From Philodulcilactobacillus myokonensis (GTDB taxonomy: Bacteria > Bacillota > Bacilli > Lactobacillales > Lactobacillaceae), in NCBI RefSeq assembly GCF_027923585.1, contig NZ_BRPL01000002.1, positions 496,001 to 560,000 of the forward strand: DNA of 64,000 nt, read 5' to 3'. A model generated the notes under the pieces. The model ran no database searches, was not told where the DNA came from, and was given only the letters and a program-made list of their open reading frames with translations. Each line of letters starts with the position of its first letter. Position 1 is the first letter of the stretch. Positions 8,150-16,056 of this stretch are shown here, one piece after another. The position numbers and the translations under genes are program-made.

Positions 8150-9448
8150 TTAATTATTTTTTTGTGGGCGCCAGTTAAATAGAACGTTTAAGATTACAGC
8201 GGATACGCTTCCAATCACAACTCCATTATTTAAAATGATTTGAGCTTCCTGTGGAAGTGAATTGAAAATTTGCGGATAAGTACTGATACCAATTCCTAAA
8301 CCAACGGATACTGCAACAATTAATAAATTATTATTACTATTGAAATTAACTTTTTGAAGCATTCGAATTCCTTGAACACCAACCATTCCGAACATGACCA
8401 CCATTGCACCACCTAAAACTGAATCGGGGACAACAGTTGCAAATGCAGCGGCTTTAGGAAGTAGCCCTAAAAGAATTAAGAATAGTGCTGAATAATAAAT
8501 AGGTCGTCTAGTTTTAATTCCTGATAATTGAACCACACCAACATTTTCCGAAAAAGTTGAATATGGGAAGGTATTGAAAATTCCACCTAAAATTGCTGCA
8601 ATTCCTTCAGAACGATAACCACGCCCTAAATCATTACTAGTAATCTTTCTGTTAGTCATATCACCCAATGCAAAGAAAACACCGGTTGATTCTACCATGG
8701 TTGTTAATGAAACTAGAATCATGGTGATAATTGATGACCATTCAAAATGAGGCGTACTCATAAAGAATGGGGTTGGAAATCTAAACCAGCTTGCCTGACC
8801 AACTGCTGATAATGAAATTTGACCCATTAGACCAGCAATAATGGTCCCACAGACCATGCCAATTAAAACTGAAATGGATTTGAAAAAACCGCGGCCAAAA
8901 ATATTAATTAAAATGATAATTCCCATGGTTGAAAAACCAATGATTAAATTGCTACCGCTGGCAAAGTTTTTAGCAGTGGCATCACCACCGCCTAAATCTT
9001 GAATGGCGACTGGGACGAGTGAAAAACCGATAATCATAATTAACGATCCGGTTACTACCGGCGGAAATAATTTTCTAATTTTAGAAAACAATCCTGAAAT
9101 TAAAAAGACAAAGATCCCGGCACCAATGATGGCACCATACATGGTTCCAATTCCCATCGTTGATCCGATTGATTTCAATGGAGCCACAACTTGAACGGCA
9201 CAACCTAAGACAACCGGAAGGCCAATTCCAGTTAACGGGGTTCTTTTTAATTGAAGCAGTGTTGCAATTCCACACATAAAAATATCGGTAGAAATTAAAA
9301 GCGTCATGGTGGCGGCACTAAAATGTAACGCGGCACCAATTAAAATTGGGACAATGATATCTCCAGAATACATGGTTAAAAGATGTTGAAATCCTAAAAT
9401 CATGGCTTTAGGATGTGATACCTGTTGTAAATTCTGTTCATCCTGCAA
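8150..9448 (-). CDS. pbuX: Xanthine permease (NCS2 family)
   Basis: A 432-residue NCS2 (nucleobase-ascorbate transporter) protein with 12-14 hydrophobic segments. Family signatures are GFQHLLTMYSGDIIVPIL near the N-terminus, VESTGVFFALGD near the middle and NTFPYSTFSENVGVV, where the Glu and Asn positions contact the purine in related transporters. It imports xanthine or a related purine with protons for salvage. The start is TTG behind AAGGAGG. A guanine-class purine riboswitch with a terminator immediately precedes the gene, so expression should fall when guanine is plentiful. No xpt gene follows, unlike the Bacillus xpt-pbuX operon. Confidence 0.9.
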   Translation of the reverse strand: MQDEQNLQQVSHPKAMILGFQHLLTMYSGDIIVPILIGAALHFSAATMTLLISTDIFMCGIATLLQLKRTPLTGIGLPVVLGCAVQVVAPLKSIGSTMGIGTMYGAIIGAGIFVFLISGLFSKIRKLFPPVVTGSLIMIIGFSLVPVAIQDLGGGDATAKNFASGSNLIIGFSTMGIIILINIFGRGFFKSISVLIGMVCGTIIAGLMGQISLSAVGQASWFRFPTPFFMSTPHFEWSSIITMILVSLTTMVESTGVFFALGDMTNRKITSNDLGRGYRSEGIAAILGGIFNTFPYSTFSENVGVVQLSGIKTRRPIYYSALFLILLGLLPKAAAFATVVPDSVLGGAMVVMFGMVGVQGIRMLQKVNFNSNNNLLIVAVSVGLGIGISTYPQIFNSLPQEAQIILNNGVVIGSVSAVILNVLFNWRPQKNN

Positions 9449-9497
9449 AATGAAATTCCTCCTTAAATAAAGACAATTAATTCACACCTAAAACAAA

Positions 9498-9610
9498 AAA
9501 ACTCCTTTTGCATCCGCAAAAAGAGTAAATAAGCAATAAAAGCTTATAGTTCCAAACTTTACGGGTTTGGGTAGATACTGCCAACCATATTTTGACATTA
9601 TATAGGCGAA
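9498..9610 (-). promoter_or_regulatory. Purine (guanine-class) riboswitch with terminator
   Basis: Read on the minus strand, the leader contains the conserved purine-riboswitch pieces in order: UAUAAU, AUAUGG, AGUAUCUACC, CCGUAAA, then AACUAUA. The C in the last element is the position that pairs with ligand, which indicates guanine/hypoxanthine rather than adenine. The aptamer covers about 9542-9607. It is followed by a hairpin (ACTCTTTTTGC and partner, 9501-9526) and a run of seven U, an intrinsic terminator. It lies just upstream of pbuX and should switch it off in guanine. Confidence 0.92.
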
Positions 9611-9729
9611 CTTTTTAATATGTTTTAAGTAAATTTTATCATTTTTAATTTTAAAAAACAATGTATGGATGACTAAATCACGTTATAATGGTAATAATTA
9701 ATTTTTTGGGAAATTGGAGGAATGAAATC

Positions 9730-10701
9730 TTGAAAAAGATTTTGGCAATTCATACAGGCGGTACGATTTCAATGTCTAAGGGGGTAGATGGTGGCGTCAG
9801 ACCGAATCAACACAATCCGATTGCGAATCAACCCATTCATGATTTAAACGTAAAGATTGAGAATGAAACAATGTTTAATTTACCATCACCACATGTTACT
9901 CCGAAAGTAATGCTAGAAGTGAAGGAAAGGATTATTCAAGCTGAAAAAGATGGCGTTGATGGCGTTGTTGTTACCCATGGAACCGATACTCTAGAAGAGA
10001 CTGCATACTTTTTGGACTTAACATTGCCACACCACATTCCAATTGTTGTTTTGGGCGCCATGCGTTCTTCAAATGAATTAGGTTCTGATGGCCCCCATAA
10101 TTTTAAAACTGCAATTGATGTGGCTTTATCTGAATCATCAAAAGATCGTGGTGTCATGGTCGTTATGAATGATGAAATTTATGCGGCACAATATGTTACT
10201 AAGACTCATACTACTAATGTTGCGACCTTTAAATCACCATTAACTGGACCAATTGGGGTTGTGAATCATGAACGGCCTTACTTTTTCCAAACCGTTAACG
10301 ATGGTCATTATCAAAATATTTCAAAAGTTATTAATCACGTTTACCTATTAAAAGCGTATGCGGGAATGGACGGGACTTTGATTGATGCGATTGATAATCA
10401 TCAAACCAATGGTTTAGTCATTGAAGGAACCGGTGCGGGTAATATGCCACCCAAAACCTTACCAGCACTTAAGCATTTAATTGATAAACACATTCCAGTT
10501 GTATTAGTATCAAGGTGCTTCAACGGTTTAGCTCAAGATGTGTATGAATATGAAGGTGGTGGAATTCAACTTCAGCGAATGGGAATTACCATTTGCCGTG
10601 GATTGAATGGCCAAAAAGCAAGAATTAAATTAATTGTAGGGTTAAGTGCCAATTTAAGCGGTGAAAATCTTGCAAAATATATGGGAAATGCAATTCCCTA
10701 A
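9730..10701 (+). CDS. ansA: L-asparaginase, type I-like
   Basis: A 323-residue asparaginase that hydrolyses asparagine to aspartate and ammonia. Both catalytic signatures are present: IHTGGTIS at residues 7-14 with the nucleophilic Thr, and VVTHGTDTLEETA with the second Thr-Asp pair, plus GAMRSSNELGSDGP. No signal peptide is visible, so it is cytoplasmic. I chose TTG at 9730 because GGAGG lies 9 nt upstream; the earlier ATG at 9688 overlaps a TATAAT (9684-9689) that looks like the promoter's -10 box. The next gene begins 12 bp after the stop and is probably co-transcribed. Confidence 0.9.
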   Translation: MKKILAIHTGGTISMSKGVDGGVRPNQHNPIANQPIHDLNVKIENETMFNLPSPHVTPKVMLEVKERIIQAEKDGVDGVVVTHGTDTLEETAYFLDLTLPHHIPIVVLGAMRSSNELGSDGPHNFKTAIDVALSESSKDRGVMVVMNDEIYAAQYVTKTHTTNVATFKSPLTGPIGVVNHERPYFFQTVNDGHYQNISKVINHVYLLKAYAGMDGTLIDAIDNHQTNGLVIEGTGAGNMPPKTLPALKHLIDKHIPVVLVSRCFNGLAQDVYEYEGGGIQLQRMGITICRGLNGQKARIKLIVGLSANLSGENLAKYMGNAIP

Positions 10702-10713
10702 TTAGGTGATAAA

Positions 10714-11880
10714 ATGGATAATTCAATTTTGAATGATCTGACACTTGCCGAAAATAGCCATAAATTAGTTAATGTGTATCAAATTGATTCCGGAATTTTT
10801 TACACTGGCTATGTGTATAAACATAATTATGAAGGGGTTGTACTGAAAGTATATGATACTTATGGGATGCCCAATGGTTTTGTTTATCTTCGGCTAGTAA
10901 TTATTGATCAAGTCGATTTTGTCAGTAATGATTTGTTGCATATGCAAACTAAAATTACTTTAGCAGATCGAATGGGACTAAAAGATTCAGCAATCAATCA
11001 ACTTAAATTGCCTAAAGATGATCATTTGATTTATCAACTTGTTGGAAGAACCTACGTTGAAGATCAAATGTTAGTGATCAGCTTAAATAATCAATCTGAC
11101 TACGTAGAAGGATTTATTGAATCGTTCGATCAAAAAGGTTTAGTCCTGACAACCATTGATGAATTTAATTTTAGCCATCGAAATCAAATCAAAATTGATT
11201 ACAATAATATTAGATTGATTGAATTGTTTGGTAAGCAGTTGGTGATGCTTAGAAAAAGTAAATCAATTCTATTTAGCAGACATCTTAAAACAATTCGTTA
11301 CAAACGGATTGATGCAATTAAACGGCATTTAAGTCGATTTTCGGATCAAAAATATATTTTGATCATGCCTAAATCGGATGATGGGCTTTTCTTTATCGGC
11401 AGACTTAAAGTAATTAATGATTATTCATTGATACTAAGTGTAATTGATATGTCCGGCCAGTTTGGTGGATACGTTTTGATGCGTTTTACAAACATTGGAT
11501 TTATCGAAATTCAATCTGATTATTTAAGGTTAATGACTGAGTTTGCCAAATTAAATCTAAAAAGTGGCAAGCTAATTCAACCGGTATTAAACGCTGATCG
11601 TGCCTTTGACCATGAAAATAATTGGTTTATCGATATTTTGAACCAAGCTTCAATGCTTCATCGAATCATTAGGATTCAATTACACAATGGTAGCAGTCAA
11701 CTTGGTTATCCAATTCGGATTCATCAAAATCAGTTTGTTGATTTTAAAAAATTAGATCACCATCACGAACGGTTGTTTACTCCTGAAATGCTTCCGATTG
11801 ATCAGATTGAGCAAATTAGTTTTGATTATTTAGGGACGCTATACATTCAAAAACGGTTAAAACAAAATCATAAATTGTAA
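10714..11880 (+). CDS. Unknown protein with four Sm-like beta-barrel repeats
   Basis: A 388-residue cytoplasmic protein, not recognised as a named family. It contains four diverged copies of a roughly 60-residue unit at about residues 18-76, 118-178, 213-274 and 318-379. Each copy runs as strand, turn with Gly, strand (VYQIDSGIFYTG, VISLNNQSDYVEG, LIMPKSDDGLFFIG, IQLHNGSSQLGY), a second hairpin ending near Asp, and a final I-x-x-I-x-x segment ending YL/LV. This pattern of five short strands resembles the Sm/LSm or a related SH3-like barrel. No catalytic motif is visible. It follows ansA by 12 bp, suggesting co-transcription, and ends at a strong terminator. A role in RNA or protein binding is inference. 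Confidence 0.7.
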   Translation: MDNSILNDLTLAENSHKLVNVYQIDSGIFYTGYVYKHNYEGVVLKVYDTYGMPNGFVYLRLVIIDQVDFVSNDLLHMQTKITLADRMGLKDSAINQLKLPKDDHLIYQLVGRTYVEDQMLVISLNNQSDYVEGFIESFDQKGLVLTTIDEFNFSHRNQIKIDYNNIRLIELFGKQLVMLRKSKSILFSRHLKTIRYKRIDAIKRHLSRFSDQKYILIMPKSDDGLFFIGRLKVINDYSLILSVIDMSGQFGGYVLMRFTNIGFIEIQSDYLRLMTEFAKLNLKSGKLIQPVLNADRAFDHENNWFIDILNQASMLHRIIRIQLHNGSSQLGYPIRIHQNQFVDFKKLDHHHERLFTPEMLPIDQIEQISFDYLGTLYIQKRLKQNHKL

Positions 11881-11883
11881 ATA

Positions 11884-11927
11884 AAAATGGCCTCCATCAT
11901 AATTATTAATGGAGGCCATTTTGTTTT
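11884..11927. terminator. Bidirectional terminator between convergent genes
   Basis: The inverted repeat AAAATGGCCTCCAT with its complement, a 10-nt loop and a T-rich tail lies between the rightward repeat protein and the leftward small HTH gene. It is GC-rich for this region. Confidence 0.9.
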
Positions 11928-11930
11928 TAA

Positions 11931-12131
11931 TTAAATGTTTTCGTTATTAGTGATAACTTCTTCAATAATTTTTTCTTCATCACTAGTTGGAGTGATTTCC
12001 ATTGCTTTGATTCCGTGAATACGTTCAACACTTAAATGGGTATCAAATGCCATTTGAGTATCAGTTAAATCCATCTTTTTTTCGTAGTCAATAATATTCT
12101 TGGCTACTTTACTAAAACCATTGCGGGACAT
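11931..12131 (-). CDS. Small helix-turn-helix-like protein
   Basis: A 66-residue protein with three or four predicted helices. The segment LTDTQMAFDTHLSVERIHGI at about residues 22-41 has the spacing of a Cro/XRE-type helix-turn-helix, and the C-terminus is acidic (DEEKIIEEV). Small proteins of this type occur in lactobacilli, but the function is unknown. AGGAGG precedes the ATG. It lies 78 bp downstream of the ECF T-component gene on the same strand, so it could be read from the TPP-riboswitch transcript or from its own promoter. Confidence 0.65.
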   Translation of the reverse strand: MSRNGFSKVAKNIIDYEKKMDLTDTQMAFDTHLSVERIHGIKAMEITPTSDEEKIIEEVITNNENI

Positions 12132-12208
12132 AATATTCCTCCTTTAAAATCATCAATATCACTTTTAATTTTAAGCTGAAATTGAAATTAAAGCAACAGC
12201 AATGGCTT

Positions 12209-12850
12209 TTAAACCATGATGGGAATTTGAACCACGACGATAATTAAAACTGCGGCTATGATTTCACTAGGCTTAATTTTCATTTGAATTAAGTGGGTTC
12301 TCTGACCTTCTTCGACAAAGCCATGTGAAATCATTGCTTCAGCCAGTTGAGTTGACCATCTGAATGCTGCAATTATGGCTTTGAAATAAAGTTTAGGCGA
12401 CCAAAAGTGGAGGGTGATGCCCCGCATTGAACTTGCAATTTTAATGGTCTTAATTTCTGTGATGAAATCGCTAACTAGTGCACAGGCACTCACCACCCCA
12501 TAGACCATTTTAGGAGGTAAATGAAGATTCTCTTCCAATGAATAAGTGAGTTTAGTCAATGGTGTTTTAACTAAAATGGCACCGGAAAATGCGTATGCAT
12601 ATAATCTGGTGAACAAAACCCAGCCGAAAACTTTGCCGTTGGCTCCATAAAATAGCTGGGAAACTAGTAGACCAACTGCTGGTAGTAATGGTGCCAATAA
12701 AAGGTACATTAAAGCTTTAGGCTTAATTCTTTGAAAAAGTAGGATGGCTAAACATAATAATACAATCCAAATATTAAAAATAATGTGCTGGGTAAAAGTT
12801 AATTCTAATCCTAATAGTAAAATGATAATGATTTTAAGTGATGGATTCAT
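12209..12850 (-). CDS. ECF transporter T component (CbiQ/EcfT/YkoC family)
   Basis: A 213-residue membrane protein with about five or six hydrophobic helices in the first 120 residues and a cytoplasmic helical coupling region after that. The coupling signatures are ASSMRGI near residue 140 and AEAMISHGF near residue 185, corresponding to the Ala-Arg-Gly motifs that engage the ATPases. In ECF importers this T component links the ATPases to a vitamin-binding S component. The start overlaps the preceding ATPase stop by 4 bp (ATGA), so the two are translationally coupled. The TPP riboswitch upstream suggests thiamine or a thiamine precursor as substrate, as for Bacillus YkoC. Confidence 0.85.
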   Translation of the reverse strand: MNPSLKIIIILLLGLELTFTQHIIFNIWIVLLCLAILLFQRIKPKALMYLLLAPLLPAVGLLVSQLFYGANGKVFGWVLFTRLYAYAFSGAILVKTPLTKLTYSLEENLHLPPKMVYGVVSACALVSDFITEIKTIKIASSMRGITLHFWSPKLYFKAIIAAFRWSTQLAEAMISHGFVEEGQRTHLIQMKIKPSEIIAAVLIIVVVQIPIMV

Positions 12851-14265
12851 TTTAATTGCCTCGAATAAATTAGTTTTTGGTCTTGAAATTGAATGTGGTA
12901 GTCAGCTAGCTGATCCATATCTGCTAACTGGTGGCTAATAATAATCATTGTTTGATGATGGTTTTGATTGGCATCTTTTAAAAGTTGATACGTTTCATTC
13001 AGGGATGCATAATCAATGCCCTGAAATGGTTCATCCATTAACAAAATTTGAGGGTGCATAATTAGCATTGAGATGATTTGTAATTTTTTCTGCTGACCTT
13101 CACTGAGCGTGTAGACGGTTTGTTTTAGATGATGAATTAAATTGAGTCGCTTGAGCCATTTTAAAATCTCTTTTTTAGAATACTGCTTTTGGTTGGCATT
13201 GTTCATGGATAGTTTAATTTCATCTTGAACGGTGATTTCAATAAATTGATCCTCTGCATCCTGAAAAGTCATGCCAATTTTTTGAAAGTATTGCTTGTTT
13301 TTAATTTTCTTGATATTTTGGTGGCCTAAAAAGGCATCACCCTGATATTTAATCAATTTAATCAATGCTTCAAAAAGGGTTGATTTTCCAATTCCATTAT
13401 CGCCAGTGATTAATGTAATTTTATTCATAAAAAAGTGAAATTGATTAACTGACAATAATTTTTTATTACCACGTAGCAATTGAAAATTAGCTAGTGTAAT
13501 TGCTGGTGATAATTGATGGTTGTTCGGTAATTGGAACGATTGTGGTTCGGTATGAAACCACTTATAGTTTGGCAATGATTGAATGTGATTGAACGAATCA
13601 ATGTGGCCATCGTTAAATAAATATAAATAACAATCGGCAATGTGCTCATATTGATTTAGGTCATGATCAACAATTATGATTGTTTTGCCGTTTTGCTTTA
13701 ATTGTTTTAAAATATTAAGAATCTTTTTGCGGGCTTTGAAATCAACATTTGCAAATGGTTCGTCTAACAAAATCACCTTTGAATTCATTGCCATGATAAT
13801 TGCTAATGCAACTTGCTGTTTTTCGCCACCCGATAGTGTATTGATTTGACGGTGCTTAAAATGATTTAAATGGTACCGACTTAAAACTTGATCAATAATG
13901 GGTTGAATGCGATTAGGGGATACCCGCTGATTCTCTAACGCAAAAATCATTTCGTTATTGACTGTTGGCATTGTAAATTGGTGATTGGGATTTTGAAACA
14001 TCATGACAACGTTTTGACTTAGTTGATTGGCTTTTAATTTTTTAATATTTTTTCCATTAATATTAATTTCGCCGCTTACCTTGTATTTTTGATCGATAAA
14101 TTGAGGATAAAGGCCACCCATCCACTTCAAAAGGGTGCTTTTACCGCTTCCTGATGGACCGGTTAGTAATATTAACTGACCATCATTAATTTTAAAATTG
14201 ACTTGGTTTAAAATCTTTTGATGATTCTGATATTGAAACGAAAAATTGCTTACTGTAATTGACAT
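12847..14265 (-). CDS. ECF transporter ATPase with two fused ABC domains (YkoD-like)
   Basis: A 472-residue cytoplasmic ATPase made of two ABC domains. The first has Walker A GPSGSGKST near residue 38, signature LSGGEKQQ and Walker B VILLDEP; the second has Walker A GDNGIGKST near residue 283, a weaker signature LSEGQQKK and Walker B ILLMDEP. The fused form is typical of YkoD in the Bacillus YkoEDC hydroxymethylpyrimidine/thiamine transporter. It is coupled to the T component by a 4-bp overlap. A TPP riboswitch lies directly upstream. The usual S-component gene, expected between riboswitch and ATPase, is absent. Confidence 0.88.
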   Translation of the reverse strand: MSITVSNFSFQYQNHQKILNQVNFKINDGQLILLTGPSGSGKSTLLKWMGGLYPQFIDQKYKVSGEININGKNIKKLKANQLSQNVVMMFQNPNHQFTMPTVNNEMIFALENQRVSPNRIQPIIDQVLSRYHLNHFKHRQINTLSGGEKQQVALAIIMAMNSKVILLDEPFANVDFKARKKILNILKQLKQNGKTIIIVDHDLNQYEHIADCYLYLFNDGHIDSFNHIQSLPNYKWFHTEPQSFQLPNNHQLSPAITLANFQLLRGNKKLLSVNQFHFFMNKITLITGDNGIGKSTLFEALIKLIKYQGDAFLGHQNIKKIKNKQYFQKIGMTFQDAEDQFIEITVQDEIKLSMNNANQKQYSKKEILKWLKRLNLIHHLKQTVYTLSEGQQKKLQIISMLIMHPQILLMDEPFQGIDYASLNETYQLLKDANQNHHQTMIIISHQLADMDQLADYHIQFQDQKLIYSRQLK

Positions 14266-14316
14266 TCGTAATCACTGCCTATCCGTTTAAAAATGATAAC
14301 GATTAAAAATATAACT

Positions 14317-14445
14317 AAAAAAGGATCTCCACCAATGAAGGGGAGATCCATATTATTTTACGTGATCAACGATTCTCTGCGCTAGCATTGTCTAGATCAG
14401 ATTCAACGGGTTTAATCTCAGCCTTTCAGCACCCCCTAGATATTT
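14317..14445 (-). promoter_or_regulatory. TPP riboswitch (THI-box) with terminator
   Basis: On the minus strand the leader reads the THI-box core in order: CUAGGGGGUGC, GGCUGAGA, AAACCC, GAAUCUGAUCUAGACAAUGC and UAGCGCAGAGA, spanning about 14372-14440. It is followed by a hairpin GGATCTCC/GGAGATCC (14323-14349) and a U-run, an intrinsic terminator. The 50 bp from there to the ATPase start hold no gene. It should terminate transcription of the ECF module when thiamine pyrophosphate is high. The remaining part of the 338-bp gap, up to 14602, holds the divergent promoters. Confidence 0.93.
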
Positions 14446-14602
14446 AATTATCGATTTCATTATATGAGATTAAACTGATAAATGCAATTTAGATTACATC
14501 AACTTAACACTTTAGTTACAAATCATACTGATTTAGTTTTAACCCCGTTAATTATGATATTATGCGTGGTGGAGATATTTGAGATAGTAAAGGTGAGATT
14601 AA

Positions 14603-15607
14603 ATGAAAGTTAATCAGTTAATAAAAAGATGCTTGTTAGTAGGAGTTGCCGTCTTAGGAATTGGCGGTAGTGTTGGATTAAATAATCAACCCATTAATGC
14701 TTCGGCCAAGTCGTTTCGGCTTCACTTCCACCGTGGGTATCGAATGCAGTCAATTAAAAAGCGTGATTTAATTAGTGATAATTATAATGTTAAACACGCG
14801 CGGGCTGCGGTTGCTATGGATGCCAACACCGGTAACGTTGTTTATAATAAAAATGGTGATAAAAGGATGAAGATTGCTTCCGTTGCCAAGTTAATGACCC
14901 TTTATTTGGTAGCTCAAAAGGCACAAAGTATCAATAATGGTTGGAATCAGCAGGTTAATACTTCGAATGCAGGGTTGAAACGGATGAGTTATAATTCAAC
15001 CCTTAACGGTGGTTTTAAGTTTAAGCGGAATCATTATAGTGTGAAACAGTTATTTAGGGCAGCATTAGTTGGTTCATCCAATAACTCAGCTATTGCTTTA
15101 GGCCAATGGGTGTCAGGCAGTAATAAAAGCTTCATTAAAGCAATGAACCGCCAGGCCAAAGCATGGAATTTAAATGCTTCCTTTGTTTCAGCTTCTGGAC
15201 TAGAAAATAATGATTTAGCCCGTTACGGTTTCTGGGCAAAGGGCGGCTATTATGCCGGAAATGAAGTTTCAGCTAACAGTGTTGCTACCATTGCCAGAAA
15301 CGTTTTAAATGAGTATCCTAGTATTGTTAATGATGCGAAAAGATTATCAATTAAGGTTGCTGGTCAACGTTTAACCAACGTTAATAGCTTGTTAAATGGT
15401 GGCCGTTTATCACATTTCTCAAAAGGCTTGTATATTGATGGTCTAAAGACCGGTTACACTGGTCCCGCAGGATTATGCTTTGTTGGAACGAGTCAAAAGC
15501 CAGGCAAAGATCGCATGATCACCGTCGTCTTACATGATGATTATGAATTTACTGATACCACTTCTTTAATGCAGCATCTTTATTCCACTTCGGATGCTTT
15601 TAATTAA
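14603..15607 (+). CDS. dacA: Secreted D-alanyl-D-alanine carboxypeptidase (penicillin-binding, S11 family)
   Basis: A 334-residue serine-type DD-carboxypeptidase that trims the terminal D-Ala from peptidoglycan stem peptides. It has a signal peptide (LLVGVAVLGIGGSVGL, cleavage near NASA at about residue 34) and all three penicillin-binding motifs: S93-V-A-K96, S158-S-N160 and K282-T-G284. Compared with classic DacA/PBP5 proteins of 400 or more residues it stops about 50 residues after the KTG motif, so it lacks the C-terminal PBP5 domain and membrane-anchoring helix and may be released or loosely wall-associated. AAGGTGAG precedes the ATG. It is monocistronic with its own terminator. Confidence 0.9.
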   Translation: MKVNQLIKRCLLVGVAVLGIGGSVGLNNQPINASAKSFRLHFHRGYRMQSIKKRDLISDNYNVKHARAAVAMDANTGNVVYNKNGDKRMKIASVAKLMTLYLVAQKAQSINNGWNQQVNTSNAGLKRMSYNSTLNGGFKFKRNHYSVKQLFRAALVGSSNNSAIALGQWVSGSNKSFIKAMNRQAKAWNLNASFVSASGLENNDLARYGFWAKGGYYAGNEVSANSVATIARNVLNEYPSIVNDAKRLSIKVAGQRLTNVNSLLNGGRLSHFSKGLYIDGLKTGYTGPAGLCFVGTSQKPGKDRMITVVLHDDYEFTDTTSLMQHLYSTSDAFN

Positions 15608-15630
15608 AATTTAAAAATGAATGTAATTTA

Positions 15631-15668
15631 AAAAACGTGATCTAGTGCATAGCTAAATCACGTTTTTA
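15631..15668 (+). terminator. Intrinsic terminator after dacA
   Basis: The inverted repeat AAAACGTGAT/ATCACGTTTT encloses a 14-nt loop and runs into TTTTTATTTATTTTT. Confidence 0.85.
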
Positions 15669-15669
15669 T

Positions 15670-15946
15670 TTATTTTTCCATTTTAAATATAACAATCTTA
15701 TAATTGCATATATATTAAGTAAAATTAAAGCGCTACCGCCAATTATTAATTCTAGTCATAAAAAATTTTTAAAGCTTTTATTTTTGAATGGCCAAATATT
15801 ATGTTAGGCATTAATTCATTGTTAATGATGGAAACTGAAACGATAATAAATATTATTATATTAGCAAAAACTAATGAATTAAAAAATGTTATTTTTCGTT
15901 TTTCTAATTTTTTTGTAAATATGATTGTTAATTTTCTAAGCATCAT
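15670..15946 (-). pseudogene. Possible decayed small membrane protein gene
   Basis: On the minus strand an ATG at 15946, after a modest AAAGAGAT Shine-Dalgarno, opens a 64-codon frame to 15752 with a basic N-terminus and one hydrophobic helix (FANIIIFIIVSVSII). Beyond its stop, in another frame, a 27-codon stretch ends at a stop near 15670 and encodes a second plausible membrane helix (IIGGSALILLNIYAIIRL) with a basic tail. Together these look like one two-helix membrane protein broken by a frameshift. Each piece is short and AT-rich, so chance is possible. An overlapping plus-strand frame (15801-15995) lacks a Shine-Dalgarno. The rest of the 449-bp gap shows only the dacA terminator. Confidence 0.3.
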
Positions 15947-16056
15947 CTTATCTCTTTTCTCGGCTGTTCTAAAATTGAAATCAATTGTTGTTTAGTATAG
16001 AATGATTATTTGGAAATTAAATCATAAAGTTTATTTTTCGTTCGGAGGATCAAATA

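Noticed and set aside
9736-10157. Minus-strand 73-codon frame opposite asparaginase
   Set aside because: Antisense of the conserved catalytic region; no initiation signals.
15801-15995. 64-codon plus-strand hydrophobic frame in the gap after dacA
   Set aside because: No Shine-Dalgarno; overlaps the minus-strand frame that has one. Hydrophobic frames are expected in T-rich DNA.
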